Source of the DNA: JAVJSD01 sp040219575
Lineage (GTDB): Bacteria > Planctomycetota > Planctomycetia > Pirellulales > Pirellulaceae
DNA length: 7,452 nucleotides
Direction: 5' to 3'
Assembly: GCA_040219575.1 (NCBI GenBank)
Contig: JAVJSD010000018.1
Location: 1 to 7,452 of the forward strand
Positions 6,669-7,452 of the stretch are shown piece after piece. The position numbers and the translations under genes are program-made. The stretch's first letter is position 1; each line of letters begins with the position of its first letter. Under the pieces are notes generated by a model, which saw nothing but the letters and a program-made list of their open reading frames with translations, was not told where the DNA came from and did not search any database.

Positions 6669-7225
6669 ATTCAGCCTGTTGCGCTGTCGATCTCGATACA
6701 ACCGTAGACTTCGTTAAGTCTATCACGGATTTGTTCTGCGGGTGCCACGGCAAATCTAGGTGCGGCGCCAGTCAGACGCCCAAGCAGATCGCTCAGTTCG
6801 GAGATCATTGGATCGGGAATTGCGAAGCGGACTTCGCCGCAAGCAATGACAGGTACGAGACAGTGCTCTCTTGCGACAAGCTCAGGAATCTTGTCTGCCG
6901 TGGCAATGCTTACAGGAAGATTCAGAACTGGATAGCACGGGACGTGGTGGTAAGCAGCGATAGCCGCGAGCAGACCGTCAGGATCACGTTTCCCCAGCCT
7001 TCCAGCGAGGGCAATATGGGTTGGCGACGCATCAAACTTGTTACCACACTTCGGACAGACGCCACGAGAAACCACGGAGCCGAAAGTCTGGCCGCAAGCA
7101 GGGCAATCGCGTGCCAGTTTGGCAGTCATTTGGTCACCTGGGACAAGAGACGAACGACCAAGTTCACCTGGCGGCGGCGAACACCTTCGAGTTTCAAATC
7201 CCCGTTGCCTGCCGCTCCGCTGCAA
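6581..7225 (-). mobile_element. Putative integron-type gene cassette (one gene plus attC-like site)
   Basis: If elements A and B are attC sites and recombination occurs at G/TT in the GTT box, as in known integrons, one cassette would run from 7225 to 6581 on the minus strand. It would be about 645 bases, a usual cassette size. It would hold a single gene (7129-6671) whose stop almost touches its own attC-like site, with a short 5' gap of 90 nt to the preceding site. By hand count GC is about 52% at 6841-6900, against about 68% at 5101-5160 in the neighbouring gene, consistent with a separate origin. No integrase or attI site is visible; they could lie to the right of the window. Confidence 0.5.
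6671..7129 (-). CDS. Small zinc-ribbon protein with MshEN/GspE N-terminal-like domain
   Basis: The protein has 152 aa. Residues 9-12 (CPAC) and 25-28 (CPKC) form a CxxC-x12-CxxC zinc ribbon. Residues about 39-143 resemble the N-terminal domain of type II secretion/MshE ATPases: ALAGRLG at 40-46, the vPcYPVLNLP segment (63-72), IPELVAREHCLVPV (81-94), VRFAIPDP (100-107), and a final IRDRLNEVYG (134-143). Some MshEN domains bind cyclic di-GMP, but the binding motif looks degenerate after the RLG, so ligand binding is uncertain. The ATPase part of such proteins is absent, so this is a stand-alone domain protein without signal peptide, presumably cytoplasmic. ATG 7129 is preceded by AGGTG at a five-base spacing, which favours it over an in-frame TTG at 7225. 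Stop TGA (6673-6671) lies two bases before an attC-like hairpin. A function beyond binding or regulation cannot be stated. Confidence 0.75.
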   Translation of the reverse strand: MTAKLARDCPACGQTFGSVVSRGVCPKCGNKFDASPTHIALAGRLGKRDPDGLLAAIAAYHHVPCYPVLNLPVSIATADKIPELVAREHCLVPVIACGEVRFAIPDPMISELSDLLGRLTGAAPRFAVAPAEQIRDRLNEVYGCIEIDSATG

Positions 7226-7312
7226 CGGCCGCGTTCACCCGGCCGCCGCGAGTGAGATTGGCTTCAGGAAACGCACGATCGGCGGCTCGGCGTGCAACGC
7301 TTTGTTCCGCCC
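7219..7312 (-). repeat. attC-like hairpin element B (downstream of partial SUKH-like gene)
   Basis: On the minus strand the element runs from a GGAAC box (7308-7304) to CGTTGCAGC (7227-7219). The 5' arm has GCGTT (7300-7296), an extra G, and CAC (7294-7292). It pairs with GTG-AACGC (7238-7231) in the 3' arm, and GCCGCC/GGCGGC forms the inner stem. The spacer is three bases (AAA) on one side and four (GGCC) on the other, as in element A. It starts about 10 nt after the stop codon of the minus-strand gene ending at 7322. Compared with A, two stem pairs change on both strands so that pairing is kept. Confidence 0.6.
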
Positions 7313-7321
7313 TTGTTCGGT

Positions 7322-7452
7322 TTACAATTGGTCAAGTGCGTCGGTTACCCAACGATCATACCATGTATAGAAATCGCAGCCCAGCGGAGCGATACCTTGA
7401 TCCGAGACCCGGCCATCGGACCACACTTGGCCCGCCTGCGGCCCAGTAATCA
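7322..7452 (-). CDS. C-terminal end of a protein resembling SMI1/KNR4 (SUKH) family, 5' partial
   Basis: An open frame on the minus strand enters from the window edge (first full codon at 7450) and ends at TAA (7324-7322), giving 42 visible residues. The segments GQVWSDG (7-13) and FYTWYDRWVTDALDQL (27-42) resemble the C-terminus of SMI1/KNR4-type proteins, which often ends in a Phe-x-x-Trp-Tyr-x-x-Trp-(Leu/Val)-x-x-(Ala/Leu)-(Leu) helix after a G-x-(V/I)-W turn. In bacteria many such proteins are immunity proteins of polymorphic toxin systems, and the family also occurs in integron cassettes. The match rests on a short stretch, so the family is tentative. The stop codon lies about 10 nt before attC-like element B. 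The other two minus-strand frames have stops in this stretch. Confidence 0.45.
   Translation of the reverse strand, partial: ITGPQAGQVWSDGRVSDQGIAPLGCDFYTWYDRWVTDALDQL

Noticed and set aside
7130..7225. Extension of the MshEN-like protein to a TTG at 7225
   Set aside because: The extra 32 residues are Arg/Pro-rich, begin inside the GTT box of element B, and lack a ribosome binding site. ATG 7129 has AGGTG at good spacing.
6656..7255. Plus-strand open frame (199 codons) across the MshEN-like gene
   Set aside because: It crosses both attC-like elements and has no domain features. The opposite strand shows paired CxxC motifs and the MshEN-like pattern with a good start site.

Overview
The window is high-GC bacterial DNA that looks like Planctomycetota, most likely Pirellulales-like. 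Three families typical of that phylum occur together: a DUF1559 pseudopilin-like protein, a Tat-exported DUF1501 protein, and a Big2/DUF1549/DUF1553 protein with heme-like cysteine motifs. No rRNA, tRNA, CRISPR array, transposase or integrase gene is visible.

Layout. (1) 1-954 (+): DUF1559 protein cut off by the window start, followed by a strong intrinsic terminator (985-1019). (2) 955-1262: intergenic DNA with a 24-nt palindromic repeat and a weak promoter candidate. (3) 1263-2264 (+): Gfo/Idh/MocA-family oxidoreductase. A second, covarying copy of the 24-nt repeat lies just downstream (2301-2324). (4) 2396-3712 (-): DUF1501 protein with a Tat signal. (5) 3713-3990: divergent intergenic region with a good sigma70-type promoter reading right. 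(6) 3991-6459 (+): 822-aa exported Big2/DUF1549/DUF1553 protein. (7) 6460-7452: a compositionally different region. It holds two matching hairpin-forming elements of about 95 nt on the minus strand (6574-6668 and 7219-7312), each starting within about 10 nt of the stop codon of a minus-strand gene. One gene is a 152-aa zinc-ribbon plus MshEN/GspE-N-like protein. The other is the last 42 residues of a protein resembling the SMI1/KNR4 (SUKH) family.

Main interpretation. The right end reads on the minus strand as gene-hairpin-gene-hairpin. Each hairpin has AAC and GTT end boxes, two helices separated by an unpaired spacer, and extrahelical bases. This is the layout of integron gene cassettes with attC sites. 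The two hairpins differ by compensating changes that keep the stem. No integrase gene is in view, so this could be the distal end of an integron or an integrase-less attC cluster. The DUF1501 and DUF1549/DUF1553 genes are a common planctomycete pair, but here they are transcribed divergently; their biochemical role is unknown.
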